From: Sphingobium chungbukense
GTDB taxonomy: Bacteria > Pseudomonadota > Alphaproteobacteria > Sphingomonadales > Sphingomonadaceae
Direction: 5' to 3'
Length of the DNA: 64,000 nt
Assembly (NCBI RefSeq): GCF_001005725.1
Contig: NZ_LBIC01000005.1
Span: forward strand, 360,001-424,000
Shown here: positions 63,866-64,000 of the stretch, in pieces
Layout: each line of letters opens with the position of its first letter
How positions within the stretch are numbered: the first letter of the stretch is position 1
Notes under the pieces: model-generated
Database searches by the model: none
The model's input: the letters and a program-made list of their open reading frames with translations, nothing else
Told to the model about the DNA's origin: nothing
Translations under genes and position numbers: made by a program

Positions 63866-64000
63866 CGCAGGCAGGTTTCCTGGCTCGCGGGTCATCGCTT
63901 GACACATGGCCTTCCCAGGCCTCGCAGGATTTAGCGTCCGGCCCAGTGGCTGATCCTCTGGCATTTTCAGAGAATCGATATGCGTCTCGCTCGCCGCTTA
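63866..64000 (-). promoter_or_regulatory. Cobalamin riboswitch upstream of the permease-cobW-cobN operon (partial)
   Basis: On the minus strand the closing elements GACCCGCGAGCCAGGAAACC-TGCC and the core start TAAGCGGCGAGCGAG are visible; the 5' half of the aptamer lies beyond the window edge. Confidence 0.9.

Noticed and set aside
1..64000. CRISPR arrays, tRNA/rRNA genes, insertion sequences and prophage genes
   Set aside because: No regularly spaced repeats, cloverleaf genes, transposases or integrases were found on either strand.

Overview
The window is G+C-rich and tightly packed, and looks like the chromosome of an aerobic alphaproteobacterium, most likely a sphingomonad (Sphingobium/Sphingomonas type). 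This rests on the abundant TonB-dependent receptors, the aerobic (CobG/CobN) cobalamin route with cobalamin riboswitches, the PrkA-YeaH-SpoVR trio, and the mix of P450, acyl-CoA dehydrogenases and flavin monooxygenases. No rRNA, tRNA, CRISPR array, transposase or phage gene was seen.

Layout. 1-5.5 kb: the 3' part of a TonB-dependent receptor, then two homologous MFS carriers flanking a cytochrome P450. 5.8-22.1 kb: a probable organosulfur acquisition island. It holds an SfnC/DszC-like flavoprotein, a D-2-hydroxyacid dehydrogenase, a LysR regulator, an Ssu/Tau-type ABC transporter, a cysteine-dioxygenase-like enzyme, a multi-domain rhodanese, an SsuD-like monooxygenase, two substrate-binding proteins on either side of a TonB receptor, a class II aldolase, a peroxiredoxin-like protein and an NtaA/DszA-like monooxygenase. 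22.3-27.1 kb: DUF3422, thiolase, acyl-CoA dehydrogenase and MgtC-like genes. 27.3-32.8 kb: a cobalamin riboswitch followed by a DUF1636 gene and the lower-ligand/nucleotide-loop genes cobT, cobC, cobS, cobD, cbiB and cobU. 33.2-34.1 kb: two small orphan genes in less G+C-rich DNA. 34.2-42.2 kb: a tripartite RND efflux operon divergent from a two-component system. 42.5-47.7 kb: prkA, yeaH, spoVR and a small gene. 47.8-64 kb: the corrin-ring genes on the minus strand in two operons, each led by its own cobalamin riboswitch: cobG-H-I-J-L-E-M-B-F (with cobK inverted inside it) and a Ni/Co permease-cobW-cobN-cobO-bluB.

How the genes work together. The permease and CobW would supply and handle cobalt; CobG, I, J, M, F, K, L, H and B build and amidate the ring; CobN inserts cobalt; CobO adenylates; CbiB, CobD, CobU, CobS, CobT and CobC attach the lower ligand, and BluB makes dimethylbenzimidazole. 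SUMT (cobA), cobyric acid synthase (cobQ) and the two small cobaltochelatase subunits are not in the window. Most adjacent genes overlap by ATGA, GTGA or TGATG, implying translational coupling.

Most notable points: a hairpin shared by all three cobalamin riboswitch leaders just 3' of the aptamer; a coupled eight-codon leader ORF before the DUF1636 gene; an inverted cobK whose start codon overlaps that of cobL; an apparent frameshift in cobB; a probable CTG start for bluB; and a dispersed-repeat palindrome inserted in frame into cobN. Family assignments come from motifs read in the translations; no database search was run.
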